DNA of 64,000 bases from Bog-756 sp963738545 (GCA_963738545.1 CAVTXA010000002.1:186001-250000); one strand, 5' to 3'; shown: positions 42,125 through 52,332, counted from the stretch's first letter. Numbers and translations are program-made. Notes: generated from the letters alone by a model not told the origin.

Positions 42125-42191
42125 GCCCATCATGGGCTGGACGGGGGGACGTGTCGAATGCCTTGCCTGAGGTGTTGCAACTACCAGTTGC
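42125..42191. promoter_or_regulatory. Palindromes upstream of the catabolic cluster
   Basis: In the 264-bp divergent gap, GCCCAT-C-ATGGGC (42125-42137) and GCAACT-ACC-AGTTGC (42177-42191) are perfect inverted repeats. The second lies about 140 bp upstream of the SnoaL-like gene in a less GC-rich patch. They are candidate operators for the adjacent TetR-like protein; nothing proves this. Confidence 0.3.
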
Positions 42192-42333
42192 GGGACCGAC
42201 GGCGACCGAGTACCGTCGGTGCGTGGCGGCGGATCCCGAACCCTCTGCGGGTTCTCGCCGGAGGGGTTGAACTGCGGATCCCCCTCCGGATGGCCTTCGA
42301 TCGCCCTTCGTCCAGGGACTAGCTTCGCATCCC

Positions 42334-42816
42334 ATGGAGCCCTCTTTTCCGACCGAGTCGGACCGTGTCGAGATCGACGACCTCCTGACGGCGTACGCCA
42401 ACGCAGTCGACGACCGCAACTGGGCCGGGCTGGACGCGGTCTTCTCGCCGGACGCCCACCTCGACTACCGGTCCGCCGGAGGGATCGCCGGCGGGTTCCC
42501 CGAGGTGCGCCGATGGCTGTCCGAGGTGCTGCCCCTGTTCACCTGGACCCAGCACCTGGTGGCCAATCGGGTGATCACCGTCGATTCGGCCTCGGGCACG
42601 GCCCGCGCCCGCTCCGACTTCTACAACCCGAACGAGATGGTGGTGGCCGGTGATCCGTGGCTGTTCGTGGTGGGGGGCCGCTACCACGACAGGTTCGAGC
42701 GTCAGTCCGACGGGTGGCGGATCACCCACCGGGTGGAGGAGACCCTGTGGTGGCACCACCCCATGCCCGGCCTGCCTCCGACGCCCTTCCCCCTGGCCGA
42801 GGACGCCCTGGGCTGA
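42334..42816 (+). CDS. SnoaL-like/NTF2-fold protein
   Basis: 160 aa. A single alpha+beta cone domain: VEIDDLLTAYANAVDDRNWA, AGLDAVFSPDAHLDYRSAGG, HLVANRVITVDSASGTARAR, GGRYHDRFERQSDGWRITHR. This is the SnoaL_4/NTF2-like pattern of small hydrolases, isomerases or dehydratases and of ring-hydroxylating enzyme beta subunits. No alpha subunit is nearby. ATG 42334. It starts a run of three same-strand genes with an acetoacetate decarboxylase-like and an amidohydrolase gene, so it probably serves the same pathway. Confidence 0.85.
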   Translation: MEPSFPTESDRVEIDDLLTAYANAVDDRNWAGLDAVFSPDAHLDYRSAGGIAGGFPEVRRWLSEVLPLFTWTQHLVANRVITVDSASGTARARSDFYNPNEMVVAGDPWLFVVGGRYHDRFERQSDGWRITHRVEETLWWHHPMPGLPPTPFPLAEDALG

Positions 42817-42906
42817 GGTCCTGGACCGTTGGTCGGGGCGCACCCGCCCCCGGCATGCAAAACTGCCAGGGGCGGACGTCCCGGTCCGCCCAGGGAAGGG
42901 GGAACC

Positions 42907-43686
42907 ATGGGACGCGTCAGATACGGTGCACGGCCACCGGAGCAGGTGCGCAACCGCGAGGTGGAGGCGACCACCACGCCGATCTGGTCCCGGGCGGTGA
43001 CCGTGATCTTCGAGACCGATCCCGAGGCCATCGCCGCCGTCCTGCCTCGACCCCTGGAACCCTCGGCCCCGACCGCCCGGCTCCGCATCGCCGTCGTCGA
43101 CATGGGGACCGGCCTGAAGCCGTTCGGCGCCGGGTGGTTCGGCGTCAGGGCCCGGCACGGGGAGACCGAGGGGGAGTACGCGCTGTTCATGCCCATGACC
43201 ACCGAGCAGGCCACCGTCGGAGGTCGGGAGACCTTCGGCGAGCCCAAGAAGATCGCCGAGATGGACCTCTCCGTGGACGGTGACACCCTGACCGCCCGCA
43301 TCGGGCGCATGGGCTCCTCCGTGGCCGAGTTGAGTGGGACGTTGGGCGCCGAGCAGGCCGGCTACGAGATCGACAAGCTCGACTTCTACTTCAAGCTGCT
43401 CCCTGACCCGTCGGGCTCGGGGCTGGAGGGGGATCCGGCCTTCGTCTACTGCCGCCGGCACGAAGTGGCCCGGATGGTGCGTCCGGTGGCCGGTGAGTGC
43501 AAGCTGCTGGATGCCCCCCTCGACCCCATCGCCGACTTTCCCGTGCGGAAGGTGCTGTCGTTCGACTACGCCGAGATCGCCTCGTCCCAGCAGGGCGAGG
43601 TGGTGGACCGCGTGCCCGCCGAGTGGTTGGTCCCGTTCATGCATCAACGGTACGACGACCTCTCGGTCCTGGGGGCGAAAGGATGA
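42907..43686 (+). CDS. Acetoacetate decarboxylase-like protein
   Basis: 259 aa. Beta-barrel family with GEPKKIAEMDL near 117-127, where the second Lys corresponds to the Schiff-base lysine of acetoacetate decarboxylase, and EYALFMPMTTEQATVGGRE just before it. The long N-terminal arm and RIGRMGSSVAELSG region fit the wider ADC superfamily, which also includes aldolases and dehydratases. The reaction may thus differ from acetoacetate decarboxylation. ATG 42907 has a purine-rich AAGGGGG upstream; the longer frame to 42829 is ignored. The stop overlaps the next start (ATGA). Confidence 0.85.
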   Translation: MGRVRYGARPPEQVRNREVEATTTPIWSRAVTVIFETDPEAIAAVLPRPLEPSAPTARLRIAVVDMGTGLKPFGAGWFGVRARHGETEGEYALFMPMTTEQATVGGRETFGEPKKIAEMDLSVDGDTLTARIGRMGSSVAELSGTLGAEQAGYEIDKLDFYFKLLPDPSGSGLEGDPAFVYCRRHEVARMVRPVAGECKLLDAPLDPIADFPVRKVLSFDYAEIASSQQGEVVDRVPAEWLVPFMHQRYDDLSVLGAKG

Positions 43687-44960
43687 GCACCGTGCCGTCC
43701 GCCGGATCGGATCGCTACATCGTGGTGTCCGCCGACGGGCACGCCGGCCTGGCCTGCGAGGAGTACCGGCCCTATCTCGACGCCAGGTACCACCCGGCCT
43801 TCGACGACCACCTGGCCGAACGGATGGCCCATCGCCAGGAGTCGCTGGCCTTCAACTACGACTACATCATGGGTTGGGAGAAGGACAACGAGGAGGGGTT
43901 GAAGGGGGCGTTCGATCCGGTCATCAGGGACAAGGAGCTCGACGCCGACGGTGTGGCGGCCGACGTGCTCTTCGCCGACGCCGACGCCATCACCGGCATG
44001 GCCTCGCCGCCCTTCGGGGCCGGACTCTTCGCCGGGGCCATCGAGGATCCCGAGCTGGCCTTCGCCGGCGCGCACGCCCACAACCGGTTCCTGGCCGAGA
44101 TGTGCTCGCACTCACCCGACCGTCGCGGGGGCATCGCCCTCGTCCCCATCACTCACGATGTGCCCCGGGCCGTGGCCGAGATCGAGTGGGTGGCGGCCCA
44201 GCCCGGTATCAGGGGCATCATGATCCCCACCATGTGGCGGAGCCGGGCACCCTACAACGACACCCTCTACGACCCCGTGTGGGCGGCGTGCGCCGACGCC
44301 GGTCTGCCCGTGCACACCCACTCGGGCGAGGCCCCCATGGAGGAGTACGGCGATCACACCGGGGTCTACCTGGCCGAGGTGGTGTGGTGGGCCGTGCGAC
44401 CGGCGTGGCACCTACTGTTCAGCGGGGCGTTCGAACGGTACCCGGCCCTCAAATTCGTGGTCACCGAGGCGGCGGCCTACTGGGCCCCGGACATGATGTG
44501 GAAGTGGGACCAGTACATGGGAGGGGGCCACACCACCAAGAAGATGGCGGCCCTGCTGAAGGGGAAGATCTCCAAGCTTCCGTCGGACTACTTCGGCACC
44601 AACATCTTCATCGGGGCCTCCACCATGTCACGGGAAGAGCTGCGCCGACGGTACGTGATCGGGACCGACGTGGTGATGTGGGGGACCGACTACCCCCACC
44701 CCGAGGGGACCTGGCCTCACACGGCGGAGAAGCTCCGAGCCGACTTCGCCTCCGTGCCAGTGGACGACACCGCCGATCTGCTGGGGCTGACGGCCGCCCA
44801 GGTCTACGGGTTCGATCTGGCTGCACTGAAGCCCATCGCCGACCGGATCGGGCCCTCACCCGACTCCCTGGGCCAGGACCCGACGCTCCTGAGCGACCCT
44901 GCGGAGCGGGCCGGTGCCCGTTGGTGGAAGGCCGAGTACGGCCTGGCCCCTCCGGGCTGA
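43683..44960 (+). CDS. Amidohydrolase-2 family protein (paralogue 1)
   Basis: 425 aa, TIM-barrel metal hydrolase. N-terminal metal loop VVSADGHAGLACEEYRPYL (the family often has DxHxx), VHTHSGEAPMEEYGDH near 203-218 in the middle, and VMWGTDYPHPEGTWPHT near 332-348, which carries the metal Asp. Related proteins act as decarboxylases or hydrolases on aromatic acids (ACMSD/LigY-like). Overlaps the decarboxylase-like gene by 4 bp. A second family member lies convergent just downstream. Confidence 0.86.
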   Translation: MSTVPSAGSDRYIVVSADGHAGLACEEYRPYLDARYHPAFDDHLAERMAHRQESLAFNYDYIMGWEKDNEEGLKGAFDPVIRDKELDADGVAADVLFADADAITGMASPPFGAGLFAGAIEDPELAFAGAHAHNRFLAEMCSHSPDRRGGIALVPITHDVPRAVAEIEWVAAQPGIRGIMIPTMWRSRAPYNDTLYDPVWAACADAGLPVHTHSGEAPMEEYGDHTGVYLAEVVWWAVRPAWHLLFSGAFERYPALKFVVTEAAAYWAPDMMWKWDQYMGGGHTTKKMAALLKGKISKLPSDYFGTNIFIGASTMSREELRRRYVIGTDVVMWGTDYPHPEGTWPHTAEKLRADFASVPVDDTADLLGLTAAQVYGFDLAALKPIADRIGPSPDSLGQDPTLLSDPAERAGARWWKAEYGLAPPG

Positions 44961-45018
44961 GGGACGGGCAGGACCTACCGGCGACGGAGAGAGGGGCGTG
45001 GTCAGAGATGATCCACCG

Positions 45019-46260
45019 TCACCACGACCGCAGCACTTGGTGACGGTCGAAGGCGTTGCATGTCGATCCGGCCGGGTACTCGTCCACGGGTAGCGGGGTG
45101 GCCACCTCGGCCACCGTCGGCCCGATCTCCCTGCCGATGGTCCGCAGCAGCTCGAGGTCGAAGCCGTAGCGCTCGGCGGCGTTGGTCTCGACCATGGCCT
45201 GGGTCTCCACCGGGTCGCAGGTGCCGAAGGCGGCCCGTAGCGCCTCACGGCTGTAGGGATAGCTCCCTTCGGAGTGGGGGTAGTCGGCGCCCCACATGAT
45301 GCGGTCCACGCCGACTTCGTGCCGGAGGGCGGACTCGCTGGCCCGGAGGAAGCTGGCCCCGACCGAGACGTTCCGCTGGAAGTACTCGGTCGGGGTCATC
45401 GACATGCCCCGGGCGGCGGCCCCGAAGAAGTTGGCCTCGGCGGCGTCCCCCAGGGTCATCCGTCCGTAGAACCAGTCGAGGGTCTCGAGGCCCCGGGGTA
45501 GCCACGCCAGGCCCTGCTCGGTCAGGACCACTTGCAGCTGGGGATGGCGTTCGAAGATGCCGCCGAAGATCAGGTGCCATACCGACCGGTGGGAGAACCA
45601 GGGCAGCTCGACCAGCATGATGGCCCGGGCCACCTCGGCGTCGCCATAGTCGGGGATGCCGCCGCCTCCGTGGATGTTGACCACAACCCCGAGCTCCTCG
45701 CACAGGCTCCACAGCGGCTCGTAGACCGGATCCCAGAGCGGAGGGAGACCCGAGCCGGGCGGGAGCGACGGCAGGAGGATGCCACCGAAGGGGGAGAAGG
45801 CCGATGCCGCCCACCGAACCTCGTCGAGGGCGTCGTCGATCCGGTTGGCGAAGATCTGGGCGACACCGGCCCGCCGACCTGGTGCCTGGGCGCAGAAGTC
45901 GGCCAGCCACCGGTTGTGGGCCTGGATACCGGCCCAGCGGCGCTCGTATTCGGACTCGGTGGGGGGCAGGGCCACCAGGCTGCCCTCCTCGAAGAACGGG
46001 GGCACGGTGTTGGGGAAGAGCACCTCTGCGGTGATCCCGTCGGCGGTGTTCTCAGCCAGGCGTCGGTCGGAGTCCCAGCTGCGGTAGGCGGTCGGGGCCA
46101 GCAGGTCGGCGAAGGGATTGACGTAGGTGGCGGCCCAGGAGTCGAACTCGTCGTGCCAGGCGGCGGGCAGGTAGTTTCGGTACTCGGGGATGTCGGCGCC
46201 GGCGTGGGCGTCCGCCGAGATCACGGTGTACCGGTGGTCGGGTCCGAGCGCGTCGATCAT
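45019..46260 (-). CDS. Amidohydrolase-2 family protein (paralogue 2)
   Basis: 413 aa. Same layout as the convergent neighbour: VISADAHAGADIPEYRNYLP near 13-32, VNIHGGGGIPDYGDAEVARA near 196-215, and IMWGADYPHSEGSYPYSREA near 316-335. It shares the order of motifs but is clearly diverged. ATG 46260. It lies 71 bp downstream of an SDR gene on the same strand, so the two may be co-transcribed. Together with the plus-strand cluster it suggests a pathway with two similar hydrolytic or decarboxylating steps. Confidence 0.85.
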   Translation of the reverse strand: MIDALGPDHRYTVISADAHAGADIPEYRNYLPAAWHDEFDSWAATYVNPFADLLAPTAYRSWDSDRRLAENTADGITAEVLFPNTVPPFFEEGSLVALPPTESEYERRWAGIQAHNRWLADFCAQAPGRRAGVAQIFANRIDDALDEVRWAASAFSPFGGILLPSLPPGSGLPPLWDPVYEPLWSLCEELGVVVNIHGGGGIPDYGDAEVARAIMLVELPWFSHRSVWHLIFGGIFERHPQLQVVLTEQGLAWLPRGLETLDWFYGRMTLGDAAEANFFGAAARGMSMTPTEYFQRNVSVGASFLRASESALRHEVGVDRIMWGADYPHSEGSYPYSREALRAAFGTCDPVETQAMVETNAAERYGFDLELLRTIGREIGPTVAEVATPLPVDEYPAGSTCNAFDRHQVLRSW

Positions 46261-46331
46261 GGCTTCCCCCCGTGCTGGTGGATGTCCCCGTGCCGCACTC
46301 CCGCGGGCCGTCTACCGGGCAACGCGCCCAC

Positions 46332-47213
46332 TCAGGTCAGCCCGTCCAGGGCGGAGGGAGGCAGCGATCCCTTGGCGATGGCGTCGGCCCGGGCGTGGAG
46401 CAGCCGGCCGGCGTCGTCGAGGTTGTGGCTGATGATGAAGCGCCCCTCTTTCACCCCTCGCACCGCGAACCTCCCCAACTCGGCGAGGTCCACCACGTCC
46501 GTCGGGCGTCCCGCCGCGGCCAGAGCCGCCTTGAACTCGGCGAAGGTGGTGCCCGGCGCCGGCGGGCGCGGCTTCTGGCGGGCCAGGGCGTCGGGCCGGT
46601 TGCGCTGCGCCTCCCACAGACCGGTCTCGAGCAGGCCCCCGGACGGATAGAAGATGGAAGCCGAGAGCCGGGTCTGCTGGGCGATGAACTGGTGGGCCAG
46701 GGCCTCGGTGAAGCAGCTGATGGCGGCCTTCGACGATGCGTAGACCGAGGCGTAGGGGACCGGCGCGATGCCCCCGTCCCCCGACGAGGTCGTCACCACC
46801 ACCCCTTCCTGGCCGGACTCGATCATCCGGGGCACGAAGGCCAACACCCCGTTGGCCGTCCCGAAGACGTTGACCCCGAAACACCACCGCCAGTCGTTCG
46901 CCTCCTGATCCCAGGGGTTCCCGCCCCCGCCGGAGGTCACTCCGGCGTTGTTCCACAGCACGTGACAGGCCCCGAAGTCGCTGAACACCGCCTCGGCGAG
47001 CGCCTCGACCGACGTGGGATCGGAGACGTCGGTGACGACGCCCCGGACCTCACCCCGGTCGGACAGCTCGGTCACGGCCGCTTCCAGCACCGGGGCCTCG
47101 ATGTCGGCGACGACCACCCGCGCGCCTTCGTCCAGCAGCGCTTCGACGATCCCCCTGCCGATGCCGGCGGCACCGCCGGTCACCACGGCCACCTTGTCTG
47201 ACAGATCGTCCAC
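46332..47213 (-). CDS. Short-chain dehydrogenase/reductase
   Basis: 293 aa, classical SDR: cofactor loop VVTGGAAGIGRGIVEALL near 11-28, an acidic VVVADIEA that favours NAD, NNAGVTSGGG, and the catalytic Ser (TTSSGDGG) and YxxxK (YASSK) near 150-165. The C-terminal part is longer than usual. GTG 47213 is chosen from the purine-rich GGGGGAGAG upstream. Divergent from the esterase gene across 178 bp and upstream of paralogue 2, it probably oxidises an alcohol intermediate of the same pathway. Confidence 0.9.
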   Translation of the reverse strand: MDDLSDKVAVVTGGAAGIGRGIVEALLDEGARVVVADIEAPVLEAAVTELSDRGEVRGVVTDVSDPTSVEALAEAVFSDFGACHVLWNNAGVTSGGGGNPWDQEANDWRWCFGVNVFGTANGVLAFVPRMIESGQEGVVVTTSSGDGGIAPVPYASVYASSKAAISCFTEALAHQFIAQQTRLSASIFYPSGGLLETGLWEAQRNRPDALARQKPRPPAPGTTFAEFKAALAAAGRPTDVVDLAELGRFAVRGVKEGRFIISHNLDDAGRLLHARADAIAKGSLPPSALDGLT

Positions 47214-47391
47214 GCTCTCCCCCTGGCACCTCGTGGGACGGGCCCCCGCCCGCTCGGGGCCATGGTGACACAGGCTCGCCCTTCCCGCCTGCGGCCGGGC
47301 TCGCCGGCGACGACCGGTGCGCCGTCGCCGTGGCCCGAGTACGGTCGATTCGGTGCCTGGATCCGGTGCCTTCCGTCCGACAGGAGGTCCG

Positions 47392-48318
47392 ATGCCCCTC
47401 GACCCGCAGGTGAGCGCCTTCCTCGACCAGCTCGCTGCCGCCGGTGCCCCGGCGCCGCACGAACAGACCCCTGACGAGGCCCGGGCCGGATTCTCGCTAC
47501 TGGCGGTCGTGACCGGTCCACCCGAGGAGCCGGTCACCACCGAGGACCGAACCCTCCCGGGGCCGAACGGTGAGATTCCCGTCCGCGTCTACCGACCCTC
47601 CGCCGGTGGCCTCCTTCCCATCGTCGTCTACTTCCACGGTGGCGGCTGGGTCATCGGTGACGTCACCTCCCACGACACGGTGTGCCACCGACTGGCTGCC
47701 GGGGTTCCCGCGGTGGTGGTGAACGTGGACTACCGACTGGCCCCTGAGTACCGGTTCCCGGCTGCTGTCGGGGACTGCGATGCCGCCACCCGGTGGGTGT
47801 CCGAGCATGCCGCCGAGCTCGGGGCCGATCCGACCAGGCTGGCTGTGGCCGGTGACAGCGCCGGGGGCAATCTGGCCGCCGTGGTGGCCCGTTTGTCCCG
47901 GGACCGGGGAGGTCCCCCCATCGCCTTCCAACTGCTCATCTATCCGGCCACCGACCTGACCCGCTCCTTGGCGTCTCATGCCGAGAACGGCACCGGATAC
48001 CTGCTCGAGACCGACACCATGGCCTGGTTCACTGGCCACTACCTGGACGGGGCCGACCCGCGCCAGCCCGACGCCTCGCCCCTCTTCGCCGAGGACCTGT
48101 CCGGACTGCCACCGGCGCTGGTCCTGACCGCCGAATTCGACCCCCTCCGTGACGAGGGCGAAGCCTATGCCGAGCGCCTGGCCGAGGCCGGGGTGGCGGT
48201 GACCTTGTCCCGGTATGACGGGATGATCCATGGGTTCTACGGGCTGGACCGTGTCATCGACACGGCCCGGGCGGCCACCGATGAGACGGTGGCGGCCCTG
48301 CAGAAGGCGCTGGTCTGA
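47392..48318 (+). CDS. HSL-family alpha/beta hydrolase (esterase)
   Basis: 308 aa. Oxyanion motif VYFHGGGWVIGD near 80-91, nucleophile elbow VAGDSAGGNLAAV near 153-165, catalytic Asp in EFDPLRDEGEAY near 252-263 and His in DGMIHGFYGL near 281-290. This is the hormone-sensitive lipase (family IV) signature. It cleaves short-chain esters or lactones in the cytoplasm. ATG 47392 has AGGAGG upstream. The catabolic setting (SDR, Baeyer-Villiger monooxygenase elsewhere in the window) would fit ester hydrolysis after ketone oxidation, but this is inference. Confidence 0.92.
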   Translation: MPLDPQVSAFLDQLAAAGAPAPHEQTPDEARAGFSLLAVVTGPPEEPVTTEDRTLPGPNGEIPVRVYRPSAGGLLPIVVYFHGGGWVIGDVTSHDTVCHRLAAGVPAVVVNVDYRLAPEYRFPAAVGDCDAATRWVSEHAAELGADPTRLAVAGDSAGGNLAAVVARLSRDRGGPPIAFQLLIYPATDLTRSLASHAENGTGYLLETDTMAWFTGHYLDGADPRQPDASPLFAEDLSGLPPALVLTAEFDPLRDEGEAYAERLAEAGVAVTLSRYDGMIHGFYGLDRVIDTARAATDETVAALQKALV

Positions 48319-48325
48319 CCGGCAC

Positions 48326-48826
48326 GTGCGCTTCCACGCCGAACACACCTTCCACGCCGCCAAGGAGTCGGTGGTGGGAGTCCTGGCCGATCCGGCGTTC
48401 GCCCTCGCCCTGACGCTGCCCGACCTCGACCAGCCCGAGCTGCTGGAGGCCACCGACGACGGGGACCAGGCCCTCATCCGACTCCGGTACGAGTTCACCG
48501 GCAGCCTCGATCCCATGGCCCAGCGGCTGCTGGGATCGGGTCGGTTGGCCTGGATCCAAGAGGCGAGGGTGGACCGGTCGCGGTGCTCGGGCACGCTGCG
48601 GTTCGAGGCCGAGCGGGACCCCCGACGGCTCCACGGGCGGGCCGACTTCACCGTGGAGGCGTCCGCGTCCGCTTCCTCGTCGGAGGCGCGCTCGGTCAGG
48701 CGTCTGGACGGGGAGTTGGTGGTGGCCATCCCCGGAATCGGGCGGATGGCGGAGCGGCGGATCGTGCCCGGGCTGCTCCGTCGCCTCGACATCGAGGCCG
48801 GCGCGGTCGATACCGAGTTGTCGTGA
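48326..48826 (+). CDS. DUF2505 protein
   Basis: 166 aa. START/polyketide-cyclase-like fold: FHAEHTFHAAKESVVGVLAD at the N-terminus, then IRLRYEFTGSLDPMAQRLLG and, at the end, ELVVAIPGIGRMAERRIVPG. DUF2505 is found almost only in Actinobacteria and has no known function; the fold suggests a lipid-binding cavity. GTG 48326 starts eight bases after the esterase stop, without a ribosome site, so translation is probably coupled to that gene. Convergent with the next gene. Confidence 0.8.
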   Translation: MRFHAEHTFHAAKESVVGVLADPAFALALTLPDLDQPELLEATDDGDQALIRLRYEFTGSLDPMAQRLLGSGRLAWIQEARVDRSRCSGTLRFEAERDPRRLHGRADFTVEASASASSSEARSVRRLDGELVVAIPGIGRMAERRIVPGLLRRLDIEAGAVDTELS

Positions 48827-48838
48827 GGTCCTGACCGG

Positions 48839-49564
48839 CTACCCGCTGTAGGCCCGGTCGGCCCACACCCAGTTGCCGGCGATGGCCTGCTGGGCCGTGG
48901 CCAAGGAGAGCCGCCCGTCGCAGACCAGGCTGTTGAGCCGGTCCTCGAGCTTGTCCTTGGTGTTGGCGAACGACGTGGCATCGGGGTTGTCGGGTGGCTC
49001 GACCCACAGATTGGCGGGATCGTTGGGGTCGCCACCGAGCTCGAGGGGAACGAGGTGGTCGTATTCGGCAACGTGGAGTGAGCCGGCGTAGCCGTAGGCG
49101 GCGGCCGAGGCCTCCTTCTCCGGCTCGGTGACACCCTCGGGCGGGCGGATGGATGAGGTGAAGCCGCTCGAACAGATGGTGGAACCGATGTCGGCTTGTG
49201 TGACCTGGGGATCGAGGGCCCCGGGCGTGCAGCGGGGATCGGGGAGGGGGTCGGGCCCGATGTAGGTGTAGTGACACGATCCGCGAGGGGGCTGCGGCTG
49301 GATCGTGTAGGTGGCCTGGAGGCCCGGACCGACCTCGAGTCCGCCCGACGGTGCGGGCGTGCTCGGGGCGGCGGTCACCGGCTCGGTCGTGACCGGTGCC
49401 GTCGAGGGCGTGGACGGAGGGGTGGTCGTCGGCCTCGCTGGCGTGGAGGTGATCGGCGCGACGGACACCGCGTCCGGCCGCGTGGCGGACGTCTGGGCAC
49501 AACCGGCCCCGGTCATCAGCGCCGTGGCCACGACGGCCACCCCGGCCATTGCGGATCGGATCAT
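48839..49564 (-). CDS. Secreted HNH-nuclease-like protein
   Basis: 241 aa. Signal peptide (MAGVAVVATALMTGAGC, weak lipobox with Cys near 23), a Thr/Pro/Ala-rich spacer to about 75, then a small domain with Cys (SCHYTYIG, RCTPGAL, TICSSGF) and the DHLVPLELGGDPNDPANLW motif near 165-185, which has the His-containing beta-beta-alpha layout of HNH-like nucleases. Many actinobacteria have such secreted proteins; nuclease activity has not been shown for this type to my knowledge. ATG 49564. No neighbour shares its strand closely. Confidence 0.75.
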   Translation of the reverse strand: MIRSAMAGVAVVATALMTGAGCAQTSATRPDAVSVAPITSTPARPTTTPPSTPSTAPVTTEPVTAAPSTPAPSGGLEVGPGLQATYTIQPQPPRGSCHYTYIGPDPLPDPRCTPGALDPQVTQADIGSTICSSGFTSSIRPPEGVTEPEKEASAAAYGYAGSLHVAEYDHLVPLELGGDPNDPANLWVEPPDNPDATSFANTKDKLEDRLNSLVCDGRLSLATAQQAIAGNWVWADRAYSG

Positions 49565-49608
49565 GGGCCACCCTGACACAGGGCTGTCATGGCCGGTGCC
49601 GTGACGGG

Positions 49609-50454
<846 letters not shown>

Positions 50455-50592
50455 GGTCGACCGCCAAACCGACAGCGTCGCGGCGCGGCCGGCGATCCGG
50501 TGTTGTCGCACCTCATCGTGGTTCCAGACTACCGGTCGGACCCGGGCAGTAGGATCTCGCCACCGAACGACCCTCGAGCCAGGAGAAGCCCC

Positions 50593-51693
50593 TTGCCCGC
50601 CCGCTCCCTCGAGTCCAACCCCAGGGACGACGGCTTCCACATGCCGGCCGAGTGGGAGCCGCACGAACGCTGCTACCTGGTGTGGCCCGAGCGCACCGAC
50701 AACTGGCGGTTGGGGGCCAAGCCGGCCCAGGCCGCCTTTGCCGGCGTGGCCGAGGCCGTGGCCCGTTCCGAGCCGGTGACGGTACTGGTGTCGTCCCGCC
50801 AGTGGGAGCACGCCCGGGCCACCTGCTCCGACGCCATTTCGGTGGTGGAGACCACGACGGACGATGCCTGGGTCAGGGACACAGGGCCGACCTTCGTGGT
50901 CAACCGGTCGCTCGGCGAGCGACGCGGGGTGGACTGGATCTTCAACGCCTGGGGTGGCCTGGACGGAGGGCTGTACTTTCCGTGGGCCTCCGACGACCTG
51001 GTGGCGGCCAAGGTGTGCGAGCTCGAAGGAGCGGCCCGCTATCGGGCGCCGTTCGTGCTCGAAGGGGGCTCGATCCATGTCGACGGGGAAGGGACGTGCA
51101 TCACCACCGAGGAGTGCCTGCTCCATCCCAACCGCAACCCCGGTCTCAGCCGAGCGGAGATCGAAGCCCTCCTGGGCGCCTACCTCGGGGTGGAGAAGGT
51201 GATCTGGATTCCCCGCGGGGTGTACGGCGACGAGACCAACGGCCATGTGGACAATCTGGCGTGCTTCACCCGCCCCGGTCGGGTCCTGCTGACCTGGAGC
51301 GAGGGAGCCGACGACCCCCAATCCGAGATCTCCCGGGAGGCCCGGGCCGTGCTCGAGTCGGCGACCGACGCCCGCGGCCGCCCGCTCGACGTGGGACTCC
51401 TCCCGGCCCCCGGCCCCCTATCGATCAGGGGCGACGAGGCGTCAGGGGTGGATGCCAGCGAGTACGCCCGGCCCCGGTCGGCGGGGGACCGGATGGCCGG
51501 CTCCTATGTGAACTTCTTCATCGCCGGCGCCTCGGTGGTCCATCCCCTCCTCGACGAGCGTCACGATGAGGAGGTGGGGCAACTGCTCGCCTCCGAGTTC
51601 CCCGATCGCCGGATCGAGGGCGTTCCCGGCAGGGAGATCCTCCTCGGAGGAGGCAACATCCACTGCATCACCCAGCAGGTGCCGCTGATCTGA
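50593..51693 (+). CDS. aguA: Agmatine deiminase
   Basis: 366 aa, guanidine-modifying fold: GFHMPAEWEPHERCYLVWPE at the N-terminus, DDAWVRDTGPTFVVN near 95-110 with catalytic Asp, LEGGSIHVDGEGT near 155, DETNGHVDNLACF near 214-226 with catalytic His, and the nucleophile Cys in GGGNIHCITQQVP near 357. It hydrolyses agmatine to N-carbamoylputrescine and ammonia, and AguB completes the route to putrescine. TTG 50593 is chosen because AGGAGA lies six or so bases upstream; the open frame extends to 49549 but is antisense to aguB. Confidence 0.95.
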   Translation: MPARSLESNPRDDGFHMPAEWEPHERCYLVWPERTDNWRLGAKPAQAAFAGVAEAVARSEPVTVLVSSRQWEHARATCSDAISVVETTTDDAWVRDTGPTFVVNRSLGERRGVDWIFNAWGGLDGGLYFPWASDDLVAAKVCELEGAARYRAPFVLEGGSIHVDGEGTCITTEECLLHPNRNPGLSRAEIEALLGAYLGVEKVIWIPRGVYGDETNGHVDNLACFTRPGRVLLTWSEGADDPQSEISREARAVLESATDARGRPLDVGLLPAPGPLSIRGDEASGVDASEYARPRSAGDRMAGSYVNFFIAGASVVHPLLDERHDEEVGQLLASEFPDRRIEGVPGREILLGGGNIHCITQQVPLI

Positions 51694-51723
51694 CCGGTGA
51701 CCGTCGGCAACGGACGCGGCCGG

Positions 51724-52332
51724 TCAGTGTCGACGGGCCTGGATCGCCGGCACGGCCAGCGGCGCGGCGGCCACGATGGCCGCAGCCAGGCCCAGGAAGG
51801 CCCCGAAGCCCCACCCGATGCCGCTGAACCCGATACCCCCCGGCTTGAGCAGGAACGCCAGGATGCACAGCACGGCGTTGAACGCGGTGCCGATGAGGAG
51901 GAGCTGGGCGTCCGACAGCGACACCTTGAACGGCATCACCTCGAAGCCCGCCCGGAGCACGATGAAGGCCATCACCGCCAGGCTGACCAGGAGCACCAGG
52001 TACATCCACCCGTGCCACAAGCCGTCGACTGAGATCGACACCGGTCCGAAGTCGTAGGTGTACCACGGCAAGAAGAGCGAGATGAACAGCACCAGGGTGG
52101 CGATACCGGTGATCCGCTCGGCTCTGGCCAGACGGGCGACGTCGAGCGAGAACGCCGGGCGGCTCGCACCGGATGGCATCGCGGCGCCAGGTGCCCCCGG
52201 GGGTACCTGGGCCCCCGTCGGCGGGGGTGTCGATGCGGGTCCGGGAGCCTGGTAGTTCGGGTGTTGCTCCGCCGGATACCACTTGCCGTCCGACGCCTGC
52301 CACCAACCGGGCCCACCGGACACGTCGCTCAT
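51724..52332 (-). CDS. Four-helix membrane protein with N-terminal WW-like GWWQASDGKWYP motif
   Basis: 202 aa. N-terminus SGGPGWWQASDGKWYPAEQH, a DUF2510-like motif, then a Pro/Gly/Ala linker and four membrane helices (about 75-95, 108-128, 140-160 and 172-195). The Trp-rich motif plus helices is a layout I associate with Acidimicrobiia and relatives. ATG 52332 with GGGGAGAG upstream. Convergent with aguA. Function unknown; related proteins are thought to sit in the cell membrane with the Trp-rich domain inside. Confidence 0.75.
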   Translation of the reverse strand: MSDVSGGPGWWQASDGKWYPAEQHPNYQAPGPASTPPPTGAQVPPGAPGAAMPSGASRPAFSLDVARLARAERITGIATLVLFISLFLPWYTYDFGPVSISVDGLWHGWMYLVLLVSLAVMAFIVLRAGFEVMPFKVSLSDAQLLLIGTAFNAVLCILAFLLKPGGIGFSGIGWGFGAFLGLAAAIVAAAPLAVPAIQARRH

